This document shows positions 36,005-46,080 of a stretch of 64,000 nucleotides of DNA, piece by piece. The stretch's first letter is position 1; each line of letters opens with the position of its first letter. The notes beneath the pieces are model-generated. The model saw nothing but the letters and a program-made list of their open reading frames with translations, searched no databases and was not told the DNA's origin. This DNA is from SCTD01 sp963784675. Its GTDB lineage: Bacteria; Actinomycetota; Actinomycetes; Mycobacteriales; SCTD01. The stretch covers positions 496,001 through 560,000 of the forward strand of contig CAWASE010000001.1 in assembly GCA_963784675.1 (NCBI GenBank), read 5' to 3'. Made by a program: the position numbers and the translations under genes.

Positions 36005-37372
36005 CTACTTCGGCCAGGCGGCCTCGATCTTGTCGACGGTGTCCTTGGTGGTCTGGCCCACGATCCAGGCGGTGGCCTGCTTCCAGAACGCGTTCGAGCC
36101 GATCGCGGCCGGCATCTGGTCCGAGCCGTCGAAGCGGAACACCGCGTTCTCGTCCTGGAAGGTCTCGGCAGCGAGCTGGTCGATGGGGCTCACCAGGTTG
36201 GCGGCGTCCAGGCCCTTGTTCGCGCTGACCCAGCCGCCGTTCGGGGTGGCCTTGGCCTTCTCGTTGGCCCAGGTGTCGGTCGACAGGTAGGTCTGGAAGG
36301 CGGCGACCTCGGGACGGTTGTTGAAGGCGGCGATGAACTCACCACCACCCAGGACCGGCTTGTCGGTCGCGGTCTTGCCGGGCAGGTAGAAGGCGAACAC
36401 GTCGCCGTCCTCGGCGACCGTCGTGCCCTCGGGCCAGTTGGAGGCGTAGAAGCTGGCCTGCCGGTGCAGCGAGCAGTTGCCGTCCAGGATCGGCAGCCCG
36501 CCGTCCTGGAAGGTCGTGCTGGCGATGCTCTTGATGTTGCCGAGCCCGCCGTTGAAGTAGGCGTCGTTCTTCATGTAGCCGCCGACCGCGTCGAGCGCAG
36601 CGGTGGAGTCGGGACCGTTGAAGGGGATCTCGTGGTTCACCCACTTGTTGTAGACGTCCGGTCCGGACAGGCGGAGCATGAAGTCCTCCATCCAGTCGGT
36701 GATCACCCAGCCGGTGGCCTCGCCGCTGGCGATGCCGGCGCACCAGGGCTTGCGTCCGCCTTCGGCCAGCTTGTCCGACACGGCCTTGAGCTCGTCCAGC
36801 GTCGTCGGGATCTCGATGCCCTTGTCCTTGAACTCCGCCGGGGAGTACCAGACCAGGCTCTTGAGGTTGGCGCCGAGCGGCGCGGCGTAGAAGGTGCCGT
36901 CGACGGTGCCGTAGTCCTTCCAGTCCTGACCCCAGAACTCGTCGACGTTCTTGCCCGTCTGCTCGGGCGCGGCCACGACCTTCCCGGTCTTGACGAGCGC
37001 CTGGAGCAGGCCCGGCTGCGGGATGATCGCCAGGTCAGGCGGGTTCCCGGCCTGGGCGCGGACCAGGATCTGGGTCTCGAAGGTCTTGTCGCCCTCGTAC
37101 TGGACCGTCGCTCCGGTGCACTTCTCGAACGGCTTGTAGGAGTCGATCTGCGGCTTGTCCTCGGGGGTGACGATGCCGGTGTAGATCGACACGGTCTTGC
37201 CCGACAGGTCGCCGTACTGGTCGAAGGCAGCACAGTCGCCGCCGCTCCCGGTGCCCGCGGACGATCCTCCGGTGGCCGTGCTGCTCGACCCGCCGCCGCA
37301 GGCACTGGCTCCGAGTGCCACGGTCAGCAGCCCTGCCGCGGCGACGGATCGCCGGCTCTTGCGTGCAGTCAT
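36005..37372 (-). CDS. Sugar ABC transporter substrate-binding lipoprotein, AglE type
   Basis: A 455-residue lipoprotein: basic start, hydrophobic helix and lipobox LGAS-A-C with lipidated Cys near residue 25, then a Gly/Ser-rich linker. The mature part is a family 1 solute-binding fold (GKTVSIYTGIVTPEDKPQIDSYKPFEKCTGATVQYEG, PDLAIIPQPGLLQALVKTGKV, WYSPAEFKDKGIEIPTTLDEL). The pattern and neighbours (two CUT1 permeases, MsiK-like ATPase, GH13 alpha-glucosidase, LacI regulator) match the alpha-glucoside AglEFG systems. Start ATG 37372 has GAGAGGAC upstream. A LacI-type palindrome lies about 52 bases before the start. Confidence 0.9.
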   Translation of the reverse strand: MTARKSRRSVAAAGLLTVALGASACGGGSSSTATGGSSAGTGSGGDCAAFDQYGDLSGKTVSIYTGIVTPEDKPQIDSYKPFEKCTGATVQYEGDKTFETQILVRAQAGNPPDLAIIPQPGLLQALVKTGKVVAAPEQTGKNVDEFWGQDWKDYGTVDGTFYAAPLGANLKSLVWYSPAEFKDKGIEIPTTLDELKAVSDKLAEGGRKPWCAGIASGEATGWVITDWMEDFMLRLSGPDVYNKWVNHEIPFNGPDSTAALDAVGGYMKNDAYFNGGLGNIKSIASTTFQDGGLPILDGNCSLHRQASFYASNWPEGTTVAEDGDVFAFYLPGKTATDKPVLGGGEFIAAFNNRPEVAAFQTYLSTDTWANEKAKATPNGGWVSANKGLDAANLVSPIDQLAAETFQDENAVFRFDGSDQMPAAIGSNAFWKQATAWIVGQTTKDTVDKIEAAWPK

Positions 37373-37423
37373 GCGCGTCCTCTCGACGTGGGCCGCCCGA
37401 GTGGTGTGGCCCGCAACACAGCA

Positions 37424-37437
37424 TGTAAGCGCTTGCT
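37424..37437. promoter_or_regulatory. LacI-family operator upstream of binding-protein gene
   Basis: TGTAAGCGCTTGCT has the central AAGCGCTT palindrome of LacI/GalR-family operators. It sits between the regulator gene and the binding-protein gene, about 52 bases upstream of the latter's start. Confidence 0.7.
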
Positions 37438-37504
37438 GTCGGCGGACCGCAAGATGCGCGGCGACATTCGGGGATCACGATCCCGTAACAGAGTGTCGGG
37501 AGCG

Positions 37505-38596
37505 CTATAGGTGCGCGCGCGTCGGTCCGAGCGCCGCTGCGGAAGATCCGGAGCGCGGTCTGCTCCGCTCCGGACCGGGTGCGCCGGTCGTGCGTCCGGT
37601 CCGCAGGTGCACCGGCACGACGACGTGCTCCAGCCCGAGGGCCTGCCGCCCGCCCAGGCTGCGCAGGAGCAGCTGAGCAGCGAGGCGGCCCTGCTCGGCG
37701 ACCGGCTGCACGACGGTCGTCAGCCCGAACAGCGGGCCCAGCTCGTGCCCGTCGACGCCGGCGACCGACAGGTCCGCCGGGACCGCCAGTCCCAGCTCCT
37801 CGGCGGCAGCCACGACGCCGAAGGCCATCTCGTCGGACGCGGCGAAGACGGCGGTGGGTGGATCGGCCTGCGCCATCAGCAGCCGGCACGCCTGCTGACC
37901 ACCGGACGGCGTGAACCCGCCAGGGACGTCGTAGTCGGCACGCGGCTCCAGGCCGGCCGACCGCAGCGAGGCCATCCAGCCCGCGCGCCGGTCCGACGGG
38001 GCACTGAAGTTGATCTGCTGGGCCGGATCTCCGCCGACGAAGGCGATCTTGCGGTGTCCCAGCCCGATGAGATGCTCGGTCACCAGCCGGGCCGCGGCCA
38101 TGTCGTCGATGCGGACGCTCATCGCGCCCCCCACGGCGGCGCCCACGCAGACGGTGGGCAGCCGCAACGCGCGCAGACCGTCCAGCTCGACGCCGGTGAG
38201 GGGCAGCGTCACCACGACGACCGCATCGACGCGGCCGCGCAGCACCTCCGGCTCGAACGGTTCGCGAGGACCGCCGCCCTCGGGCTGGTGCAGCCCGATG
38301 AGCAGTGCGTCGTAGCCCTCGGCCCGCAGCGTGGACTCGACCGCGGCGATCACCTGCGAGAAGAACCAGCGTTCCATGAAGGGCGCGACCACCGCCACCG
38401 CCAGCGTGCGTCCGCTGGCGAGGTTGGACGCCGCGCGGCTCGCGACATAGCCGAGGCTCGTCGCCGCGTGCAGGACCGCCTGCCGCGCCTGCGGAGAGAC
38501 GTTCGGCAGGTTGCGCAGGGCGCGCGAGACCGTCGCGGTGGACACCCCGGCGGAGCGGGCGACGTCCTCGATGCGGGCTCCGGCGGGAAACGTCAC
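37505..38596 (-). CDS. LacI-family transcriptional regulator of alpha-glucoside use
   Basis: A 363-residue LacI/GalR regulator. HTH and hinge: ARIEDVARSAGVSTATVSRALRNLPNVSPQARQAVLHAATSLGYVASRAASNLASG (about 6-60). The sugar-binding periplasmic-protein fold follows, with FAASDEMAFGVVAAAEELGL and LSVAGVDGHELGPLFGLTTVVQP. Start GTG 38596 has AGGAGGAC immediately upstream. Two palindromes of the type it should bind flank the gene (37424-37437 and 38623-38636), so it probably represses the binding-protein operon, the ATPase/glucosidase genes and itself until a glucoside is present. Confidence 0.92.
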   Translation of the reverse strand: MTFPAGARIEDVARSAGVSTATVSRALRNLPNVSPQARQAVLHAATSLGYVASRAASNLASGRTLAVAVVAPFMERWFFSQVIAAVESTLRAEGYDALLIGLHQPEGGGPREPFEPEVLRGRVDAVVVVTLPLTGVELDGLRALRLPTVCVGAAVGGAMSVRIDDMAAARLVTEHLIGLGHRKIAFVGGDPAQQINFSAPSDRRAGWMASLRSAGLEPRADYDVPGGFTPSGGQQACRLLMAQADPPTAVFAASDEMAFGVVAAAEELGLAVPADLSVAGVDGHELGPLFGLTTVVQPVAEQGRLAAQLLLRSLGGRQALGLEHVVVPVHLRTGRTTGAPGPERSRPRSGSSAAALGPTRAHL

Positions 38597-38622
38597 GACG
38601 TCCTCCTGACACACCCGTGAAT

Positions 38623-38636
38623 TGCAAACGCTTGCA
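38623..38636. promoter_or_regulatory. LacI-family operator between regulator and ATPase genes
   Basis: TGCAAACGCTTGCA has perfect TGCAA/TTGCA arms around ACGC. It is placed in the divergent region between the LacI gene and the MsiK-like gene, fitting autoregulation and control of both directions. Confidence 0.8.
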
Positions 38637-38717
38637 CGACAGGGGATCATGCCGCACGATGCGAGTCCACCATCCACGACGGATCGTCCGGCACGTACCT
38701 GCCGGTGGAGGTAGTCC

Positions 38718-39796
<1,079 letters not shown>

Positions 39797-39800
<4 letters not shown>

Positions 39801-41491
39801 GCGAACCGGTCCCGTCCGGCCCGGCGTCGCCGACAGCCTCGGCGACCGCGCTCGACACCGCGCTCGACACCGCGCTCGACGCCTCGCGACCGACGAATCC
39901 CGGGTCGGACCTGTGGTGGCGCGACGCCGTCGTCTACCAGGTGTACGTCCGCAGCTTCGCCGACTCCGACGGCGACGGCGTGGGCGACCTGCCCGGCATC
40001 ACCGCCCGGCTGCCGTACCTGCGCGACCTGGGCGTCGACGCCCTGTGGCTGACGCCGTTCTATCCCTCCCCGATGGCCGACCACGGCTACGACGTCACCG
40101 ACCAGTGCGACGTCGACCCCCGGTTCGGCACCCTGGCCGACGCTGATCGGCTGCTGTCGCGCGCCCACGAGCTCGGGCTGCGCGTCATCGTCGACCTGGT
40201 GCCCAACCACAGCAGCAGCGCCCACCCCTGGTTCGTGCAGGCCCTCGCCGACCCGCGCTCGCCGCTGCGCGACCGCTACCTGTTCCGTCCGCCCGCTGCG
40301 GACGGCGGTCCGCCGAACAACTGGGAGTCGGTCTTCGGCGGACCGGCCTGGACCCGCGACGAGGCGTCCGGCCAGTACTACCTGCACCTGTTCGACAGCG
40401 GCCAGCCCGACTTCGACTGGCGCCACCCGGCCATCGCGACCGAGTGGGAGCGCATCCTGCGGTTCTGGCTCGACCGGGGCGTCGACGGCTTCCGGATCGA
40501 CGTCGCGCACGGCCTGTTCAAGCGCGCGGATCTCGCTTCGCACCACGACCAGGGCCCGCGCGACCCGCTGTTCGACGCGGCGTCGATGCCGCACGCGTGG
40601 GACCAGCCGGAGGTCGTGGGCGTCTATGAGCACTGGCGTCGCGTGACGGCGGACTACCCCGCCCGCGTGCTGGTGGGCGAGGTGTTCCTGCCGACCGTTG
40701 AGCAGGTCGGTCGCTACGTCGGCCCGGAGCGGTTGCACCAGTCCTTCAACTTCCCCCTGCTGGCCGCCGACCTGGACGCCGCCACCTGGCGAGCGCTCAT
40801 CCAGGAGTCGCTGGAGGCCTTCGACGTCGACGGCAGCTCGCCGACGTGGGTGCTGTCCAACCACGACGTGATCCGGCACGCGACCCGGTACGGCGGCGGC
40901 GAACCCGGGCGGGCCCGCGCGCGGGCTGCGACCCTGACGTTGCTGGCGCTGCCCGGGTCGGCGTACCTCTACGAGGGTGAAGAGCTCGGGCTCGAGCAGG
41001 ACGAGCTGCCCGACGAGGCCCGACAGGACCCGATCTGGGTCCGTTCGCAGGGAGCGGAACCCGGACGGGACGGATGCCGGACCCCGATGCCGTGGGACGC
41101 CACCCCCGGCGGGCACGGCTTCACCACCGGCCGGCCGTGGTTGCCGATCGGCGCCCAGGCAGCGCACCGCAACGTCGCTGCGCAGGACGTCGATCCGGGC
41201 TCCACGCTCAGCTTCTACCGTCAGGCCCTCGAGCTGCGGCGGCGGTGGCGCACCGAGCTGGGTCGCGAGGTGGGGTGGTCCAGCACGCCGGAGCACCTGC
41301 TGGCCTTCAGCCGGGAGACCTCAGGCGGCGACGTCGTGCTCTGTGCGCTGTCGACCGGTGCTGGCCCGGGCGTGCTCCCGGGGGTGCACGGCAGCCTGCT
41401 GATCGCGTCCGAGGCGGGGGTACGGCTGGACGACGGCGGCCTGCACCTCCCGTCCGGGGCAGCCTGCTGGGTCCTCGTCCCCTCGCGATGA
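39797..41491 (+). CDS. Glycoside hydrolase family 13 alpha-glucosidase (AglA-like)
   Basis: A 564-residue GH13 enzyme of the oligo-1,6-/alpha-glucosidase subfamily. After an Ala/Leu/Asp repeat of three 12-bp units (ALDTALDTALDA) comes DAVVYQVYVRSFADSDGDGVGDL, the region I motif DLVPNHSS, nucleophile Asp235 in GFRIDVAH, acid Glu295 in LVGEVF and Asp357 in LSNHDVIRH. No signal peptide, so it hydrolyses imported alpha-glucosides in the cytoplasm. Start GTG 39797 overlaps the ATPase stop (GTGA). With the importer genes and LacI repressor it completes an alpha-glucoside utilisation locus. Confidence 0.94.
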
Positions 41492-41549
41492 CCGGGCCGG
41501 AACCGTCCGGCGGGGGAAGGGTCCTCACCGCGCACGGGTTCCCTCTCCT

Positions 41550-42449
41550 GTGGGCGCACCGTCCACCCTGACCCCGGAGGCCGTCCTGACCACGACCGAC
41601 AACCCCGTCACGCCCAGCGGCACGTTCACGCTCGGTGACCTCACCGTCCACCGCCTCGGCTTCGGCGCGATGCGCATCACCGGCGACGGCGTCTGGGGTC
41701 CGCCCAAGGACCCAGAGACCGCCCGCACGGTCTTGCGCCGCGCCGTCGAGCTCGGCGTCGACTTCATCGACACCGCCGACAGCTATGGCCCGTACGTGTC
41801 CGAGGACCTCATCCGCGAGGCGCTGCACCCCTACGACGGCGTCACCATCGCCACCAAGGGCGGGCTGACCCGCTCGGGGCCGGGCGTCTGGGAGCAGGTC
41901 GGTCGGCCCGAGTACCTCAGGCAGTGCGTCGAGATGAGCCTGCGGCGCCTCGGCGTCGAACAGATCGACCTGTGGCAGCTGCACCGCATCGACGGCCAGG
42001 TGCCGGTCGAGGAGTCGCTGGGCGCCATCAAGGAGCTGCAGGACGCGGGCAAGATCAAGCACGTCGGCCTGTCGGAGGTCAGCGTCGCCGAGATCGAGCA
42101 GGCGCGGAAGGTTCTCGACGTCGTCTCGGTGCAGAACATGTTCAATCTGGCGAACCGCGGCGCGAGCGACGTGCTCGACTACTGCGAGCGGGAGAACATC
42201 GGCTTCATCCCGTGGTTCCCCGTCGCGGCCGGCGACCTGGCCAAGCCCGGCGGCCTGCTCGACGAGATCGCCAAGGACCACGAGGCGACCCACGCCCAGC
42301 TCGCGCTCGCCTGGCTGCTGCGACGCTCGCCCGTCATGCTGCCCATCCCCGGCACCGGCTCGGTCGCTCACCTGGAAGAGAACTGTGCCGCCGCCGGCGT
42401 CGTGCTCACCGACGAGGAGTACGAGGCCCTCGACGACGCAGGGCGGTGA
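41550..42449 (+). CDS. Aldo/keto reductase
   Basis: A 299-residue AKR with HRLGFGAMRITGDGVWGPP, catalytic Asp/Tyr in FIDTADSYGPYVSEDL, Lys in TIATKGGL, and the NADPH-binding end LLRRSPVMLPIPGTGSVAHLEEN. Members reduce aldehydes and ketones with NADPH; substrate unknown. GTG 41550 is taken as start, but GGAGG lies 5 nt before an in-frame CTG at 41586, which may be the true, rare start. It follows the alpha-glucosidase by 58 bases and could be read from the same promoter. Confidence 0.9.
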   Translation: MGAPSTLTPEAVLTTTDNPVTPSGTFTLGDLTVHRLGFGAMRITGDGVWGPPKDPETARTVLRRAVELGVDFIDTADSYGPYVSEDLIREALHPYDGVTIATKGGLTRSGPGVWEQVGRPEYLRQCVEMSLRRLGVEQIDLWQLHRIDGQVPVEESLGAIKELQDAGKIKHVGLSEVSVAEIEQARKVLDVVSVQNMFNLANRGASDVLDYCERENIGFIPWFPVAAGDLAKPGGLLDEIAKDHEATHAQLALAWLLRRSPVMLPIPGTGSVAHLEENCAAAGVVLTDEEYEALDDAGR

Positions 42450-42504
42450 CCGCAGCGGCTCTTCGATCTCCCGCGGCCGCTCGCTCCTGGCGCGTCTGCT
42501 GGGG

Positions 42505-42510
42505 TAGAGA
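42505..42510 (+). promoter_or_regulatory. Candidate -10 TAGAGA (leaderless)
   Basis: TAGAGA is followed by exactly 6 nt and ATG 42517 of the Lsr2-domain membrane protein. Confidence 0.4.
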
Positions 42511-42516
42511 CGTGTC

Positions 42517-43356
42517 ATGAGCGAACCGACCCCGGCGCAGGTACGCGCGTGGGCGCGCGCGCACGGCCTCGAGGTGGCGGACCGCGGCCGCCTCCCCGTG
42601 GGAGTGCGCGCCGCGTACGACGCCGAGCACGAGGCTGGACCGCAGGTCTCGACCGCGGCGCCCCGGCCGGCAGGAGCGGTGCCAGCGCGGGTCGCGTCGC
42701 CGGTGCGTCGTACGGCTCCGCCGCGCGCCCGTGCGGCCGCGGTCCGCGCCGCACCTGACGTCTCGCGACCGCCGCGGCGGCCGGACGGCGGGCGCCGCGC
42801 GGTCGCCGTGGAGCAGGCCCCGCCGCTGTCGGAGCCGGCTCCTGCAGCGGCCGAACCGGGCGTGCCGGTCGAGCCCGCCGAGCCCGCGGCCGGCCGCCCA
42901 CGACGGCGACCGCTCCTGCTGGGTGGGCTCCTCGTCGGGCTCGCAGCCGTCGCCGCCGTCGCTGCCGTCCTGGTCGTACAGCGACCCGGGCCGGCCGACG
43001 AGGGCACGGCCGTCGAGGTCCTGCAGGTGGGCGACTGCCTCGGCGTCGGCGCCGCCGACGGCACGACGGTCGAACAGGTGCGCACCGTGCCGTGCGCAGG
43101 AGCCCACGTCGGCGAGGTCGTCGCCGTCTTCGCGCTGCCGGACGGCGAATATCCGGGCGACGAGAGGCTCGCCGCGCTCGCCCGGTCCGGCTGTCAGGAG
43201 CGCGTCGACACGCTGACGCTGCGGCCGTCCGACTCGGGCTACGCCCTGACCTACTACACCTCGACGGCCGCCGGCTGGAAGGCTGGCGACCGCAGCGTGC
43301 AGTGCCTCGTCGAGCGGGACGGGCTGATCGGCCGCGTCTCCCCGACGACCGGCTGA
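42517..43356 (+). CDS. Lsr2 DNA-binding domain fused to membrane helix and extracellular Septum_form domain
   Basis: A 279-residue protein of unusual architecture. Residues 7-38 (AQVRAWARAHGLEVADRGRLPVGVRAAYDAEH) match the C-terminal DNA-binding domain of Lsr2, including the Arg23-Gly24-Arg25 minor-groove hook. A long Pro/Arg/Ala-rich linker (40-130) follows, then one membrane helix (about 132-154). The outer domain (VGDCLGVG..., CAGAHVGEVVAVF, four Cys at 174, 193, 226, 263) matches the Septum_form/DUF4190-associated extracellular domain. The protein could therefore bind AT-rich DNA inside while facing the cell wall outside. Transcription is probably leaderless. Function unknown. Confidence 0.8.
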   Translation: MSEPTPAQVRAWARAHGLEVADRGRLPVGVRAAYDAEHEAGPQVSTAAPRPAGAVPARVASPVRRTAPPRARAAAVRAAPDVSRPPRRPDGGRRAVAVEQAPPLSEPAPAAAEPGVPVEPAEPAAGRPRRRPLLLGGLLVGLAAVAAVAAVLVVQRPGPADEGTAVEVLQVGDCLGVGAADGTTVEQVRTVPCAGAHVGEVVAVFALPDGEYPGDERLAALARSGCQERVDTLTLRPSDSGYALTYYTSTAAGWKAGDRSVQCLVERDGLIGRVSPTTG

Positions 43357-43464
43357 GCCTTCGTCCCGGTGGTCGTCGAGGCCGGTCGTGGGACGTCTTC
43401 TTCGCCGCGGGAGGCTGGGTCGCTCGCGTGCAGGTCTGCCCTCCGGGCGGGCGTCCTGACGCGT

Positions 43465-45123
43465 CTACAGGACCGTCGACTCCGCCTTGGTCGTGCGCAG
43501 CCGCTCGGCCGTCCCCGCGTCGGGCCGACCCTCGGCGTTGGTCGCCGCCAGACCCCCCTGCGACCGGAGCGGCACCTCCCGCGTGAGCACGGTCAGCACG
43601 AAGGCCGGGATGAGCAGCAGACCGATGAACAGGAACGAGGTGTCGATGGAGTCCGCGAAGCCGTTGAGCACCACGGTCCGCAGGGCGTCGGGCAGGGTGG
43701 AGATGACCGAGCTGTCGTTGAGCGAGGACGCCTGTCCGAAGCGGTCGATGACCGCCTGCGGGAGACCGGCGCTGCGGGCGCGGTCCTGGATGTTGCCGGC
43801 GACGGACCCGAACAGCACGGCCAGCGAGGCGGCCGCTCCGAACGTGCCGCCGAGCGACCGGAAGAAGGTCACCGAGCTGGTCGCCACCCCCATGTCACGC
43901 GGGGGCAACGCGTTCTGGACGCTGATCACGAGCGTCTGCATGGTGAGACCGAGCCCGCCGCCCATGAGCACCATGTAGCCCATCACCTGCAGGATCGGGG
44001 TGTCGATCCGCAACGTCGACATCAGCATCATGGCGACGAACATGATCGCCGTGCCGAACACCGGCAGCAGCTTGTAGTGGCCGGTACGGCGCATCACGCG
44101 CCCGGAGAGCAGCGACATCGAGAAGATGCCGACCATCAACGGGACGAGCTGCAGACCTGCGCTGGTGGGTGAGGAGCCCCGGACGATCTGCAGGTACAGC
44201 GGCAGCATCACCAGGCCGCCGAACATGCCCGCTCCGACCAGCAGCGACGTGACGCTGGTGCGGCTGAACACGCTGCTGGAGAACACCCGCAGCGGCAGGA
44301 TCGCCGTCTCCCCCATGCGCCGCTCCCAGGCGATGAAGCCGGCGAGCGAGCCGACGGCGAGCAGCAGCAGTCCGACGGACAGCGGCGAGCCCCAGCCCCA
44401 CTCGCGGCCCTTCTCGGCCACGAGCAGGATCGGGACGACGCTCGTGGCGAGCAGCGCCGCGCCGAGGAAGTCGATCCGGGCCTCGGAAGAACGGCGCGGG
44501 AGCTGCAGGTTGCGCAGCACGACGAGCATCGCGGCCAGCCCGATCGGGACGTTGACGTAGAAGATCCAGCGCCAGCCGTCGATGCCGAGCAGCGTGGCCT
44601 GGCCGGCGAAGGCGCCGCCGATGACCGGTCCGAGGACGCTGCTGGTCCCGAACACGCCCATGAAGTAGCCCTGGTAGCGGCCTCGCTCGCGCGGGGGGAC
44701 CAGGTCGCCGACGATGGCGAACGCCAGCGACATCAGACCGCCGGCGCCGATGCCCTGCAGGGCGCGGTAGGCGGCGAGCTCGTAGATGTTCTGCGCCAGA
44801 CCGCACAGCACCGAGCCGAACACGAAGATCGCGATCGCCGCGACGTAGAAGGGCTTGCGCCCGTAGATGTCGGAGAGCTTGCCGTAGAGCGGCGTGGAGA
44901 TCGTCGACGTGATGAGGTACGCGGTGGTCACCCAGGCCTGCGCGGTCTGACCGTCGAGGCGGTCGGCGATGGTGCGCATCGCGGTCGAGACGATCGTCTG
45001 GTCGAGCGCCGCCAGGAACATGCCCAGCAGCAGGCCCGACAGCACGACGAGGATCTGCCGGTGGCTGAGCTCCCGGTGCTCGCCGGACTCCACGACGACG
45101 GGAGCGGGGGCGGTGGTGGTCAT
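43465..45123 (-). CDS. DHA2-family multidrug efflux MFS transporter (EmrB/QacA type)
   Basis: A 552-residue, 14-helix MFS exporter. It has motif LLLGMFLAALDQTIVSTAMRTIADRL (motif D1), LSDIYGRKPFYV (motif A), GIGAGGLMSLAFAIVGDLVPPRERGRYQGYF, and GVFGTSSVLGPVIGG (motif C, antiporter). It exports drugs by proton exchange. Start ATG 45123 overlaps the TetR stop (ATGA), so the two are one operon with local repression. Confidence 0.94.
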   Translation of the reverse strand: MTTTAPAPVVVESGEHRELSHRQILVVLSGLLLGMFLAALDQTIVSTAMRTIADRLDGQTAQAWVTTAYLITSTISTPLYGKLSDIYGRKPFYVAAIAIFVFGSVLCGLAQNIYELAAYRALQGIGAGGLMSLAFAIVGDLVPPRERGRYQGYFMGVFGTSSVLGPVIGGAFAGQATLLGIDGWRWIFYVNVPIGLAAMLVVLRNLQLPRRSSEARIDFLGAALLATSVVPILLVAEKGREWGWGSPLSVGLLLLAVGSLAGFIAWERRMGETAILPLRVFSSSVFSRTSVTSLLVGAGMFGGLVMLPLYLQIVRGSSPTSAGLQLVPLMVGIFSMSLLSGRVMRRTGHYKLLPVFGTAIMFVAMMLMSTLRIDTPILQVMGYMVLMGGGLGLTMQTLVISVQNALPPRDMGVATSSVTFFRSLGGTFGAAASLAVLFGSVAGNIQDRARSAGLPQAVIDRFGQASSLNDSSVISTLPDALRTVVLNGFADSIDTSFLFIGLLLIPAFVLTVLTREVPLRSQGGLAATNAEGRPDAGTAERLRTTKAESTVL

Positions 45124-45866
45124 CGGTCCTCCGGGAAGGGGGTCGTGCCGGACGCGGGCGTCCCGTGGCAGGTGTCCTGGGTACAGGTGGGGGCGAGGGC
45201 GACGAGGACGTCGCGCACGACCTGGGCGGGGAAGTCAGGTCCCGGCGGCGGGTCGGTGCGGATCAGGTTGCGGTAGGCCACCGGACCGACGATCAGGTCG
45301 CAGGCGTAGCCCAGGTCGACGTCGGCCCGCAGCAGGCCCTGGTCGACACCGCGCTGCAGCACCGACACGAAGCGCGCACGGCGGGGGTCCAGGACCTGTT
45401 CGCGGTAGAGCGCCATCAGCTCCGGGTTCTCGCTGGCGGCGCTGATCAGCTGGGGGAAGATCTTGCCGGTCAGCGTCGAGTCGCTCCGGCGCCGGAGGGT
45501 GTCGAGCAGCGCGACGAGCTCTTCCTGCACCGAGGCCCCGTGCATGACCTGCGGGGCCTCCGACACCGACTTGATCGCATCGACGACCAGCTGCTCCTTG
45601 CCGGCGTAGCGCCGGTACAGCGTCGCCTTGCCGATGCCGGCCAGGGCGGCGACCGCCTCCATGGTGACGGCAGCGAACCCGCCGTCGGCCACCAGCTGGA
45701 GCGTGGCCGAGACGATCGCCGCGTCGACCTTCGGATCACGGGGGCGGCCGACACCCCGCGTCGGTTCGCACGCGGGCGGGGTCGCACTGCCGTCCTTCGC
45801 CGCTCCGGCGCGGTCGGCCGCGCTCACGCCGGGGACGACGGGAGCGGCCGCGGCGGCGTGGGGCAT
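45120..45866 (-). CDS. TetR-family transcriptional regulator
   Basis: A 248-residue TetR regulator. A disordered 40-residue start leads to GRPRDPKVDAAIVSATLQLVADGGFAAVTMEAVAALAGIGKATLYRRYAGKEQLV, a clear TetR HTH. The ligand-binding half has the TetR_C_33-like pattern. Start ATG 45866 has GAGGAAGAG upstream. It is coupled to the MFS exporter and probably represses it until a drug binds. A candidate operator lies 54 bases upstream. Confidence 0.9.
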   Translation of the reverse strand: MPHAAAAAPVVPGVSAADRAGAAKDGSATPPACEPTRGVGRPRDPKVDAAIVSATLQLVADGGFAAVTMEAVAALAGIGKATLYRRYAGKEQLVVDAIKSVSEAPQVMHGASVQEELVALLDTLRRRSDSTLTGKIFPQLISAASENPELMALYREQVLDPRRARFVSVLQRGVDQGLLRADVDLGYACDLIVGPVAYRNLIRTDPPPGPDFPAQVVRDVLVALAPTCTQDTCHGTPASGTTPFPEDR

Positions 45867-45919
45867 CCTCTTCCTCCAGCGATCTCGGCCGGAGTTCCGG
45901 CACGCCTGCGTTCTGGATT

Positions 45920-45940
45920 GAAAGTACGTCGTCCACTTCC
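45920..45940. promoter_or_regulatory. Candidate TetR operator
   Basis: GAAAGT (45920-45925) and ACTTCC (45935-45940) form an imperfect dyad (one mismatch) with 9 nt between, 54 bases upstream of the TetR start. Confidence 0.3.
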
Positions 45941-46080
45941 GAGACGCAAGCGTTCACATACCCGGTCTCGGTGAGGTGCGCCACAGCGCTCCTGACCGTG
46001 CAGGTGGGAGGCTTCCAGGGGATCCGGGGACCAGGCCACCGTCGTGGGGGCAGGCCTCGAGACGCACCGCTGGAGGATTC

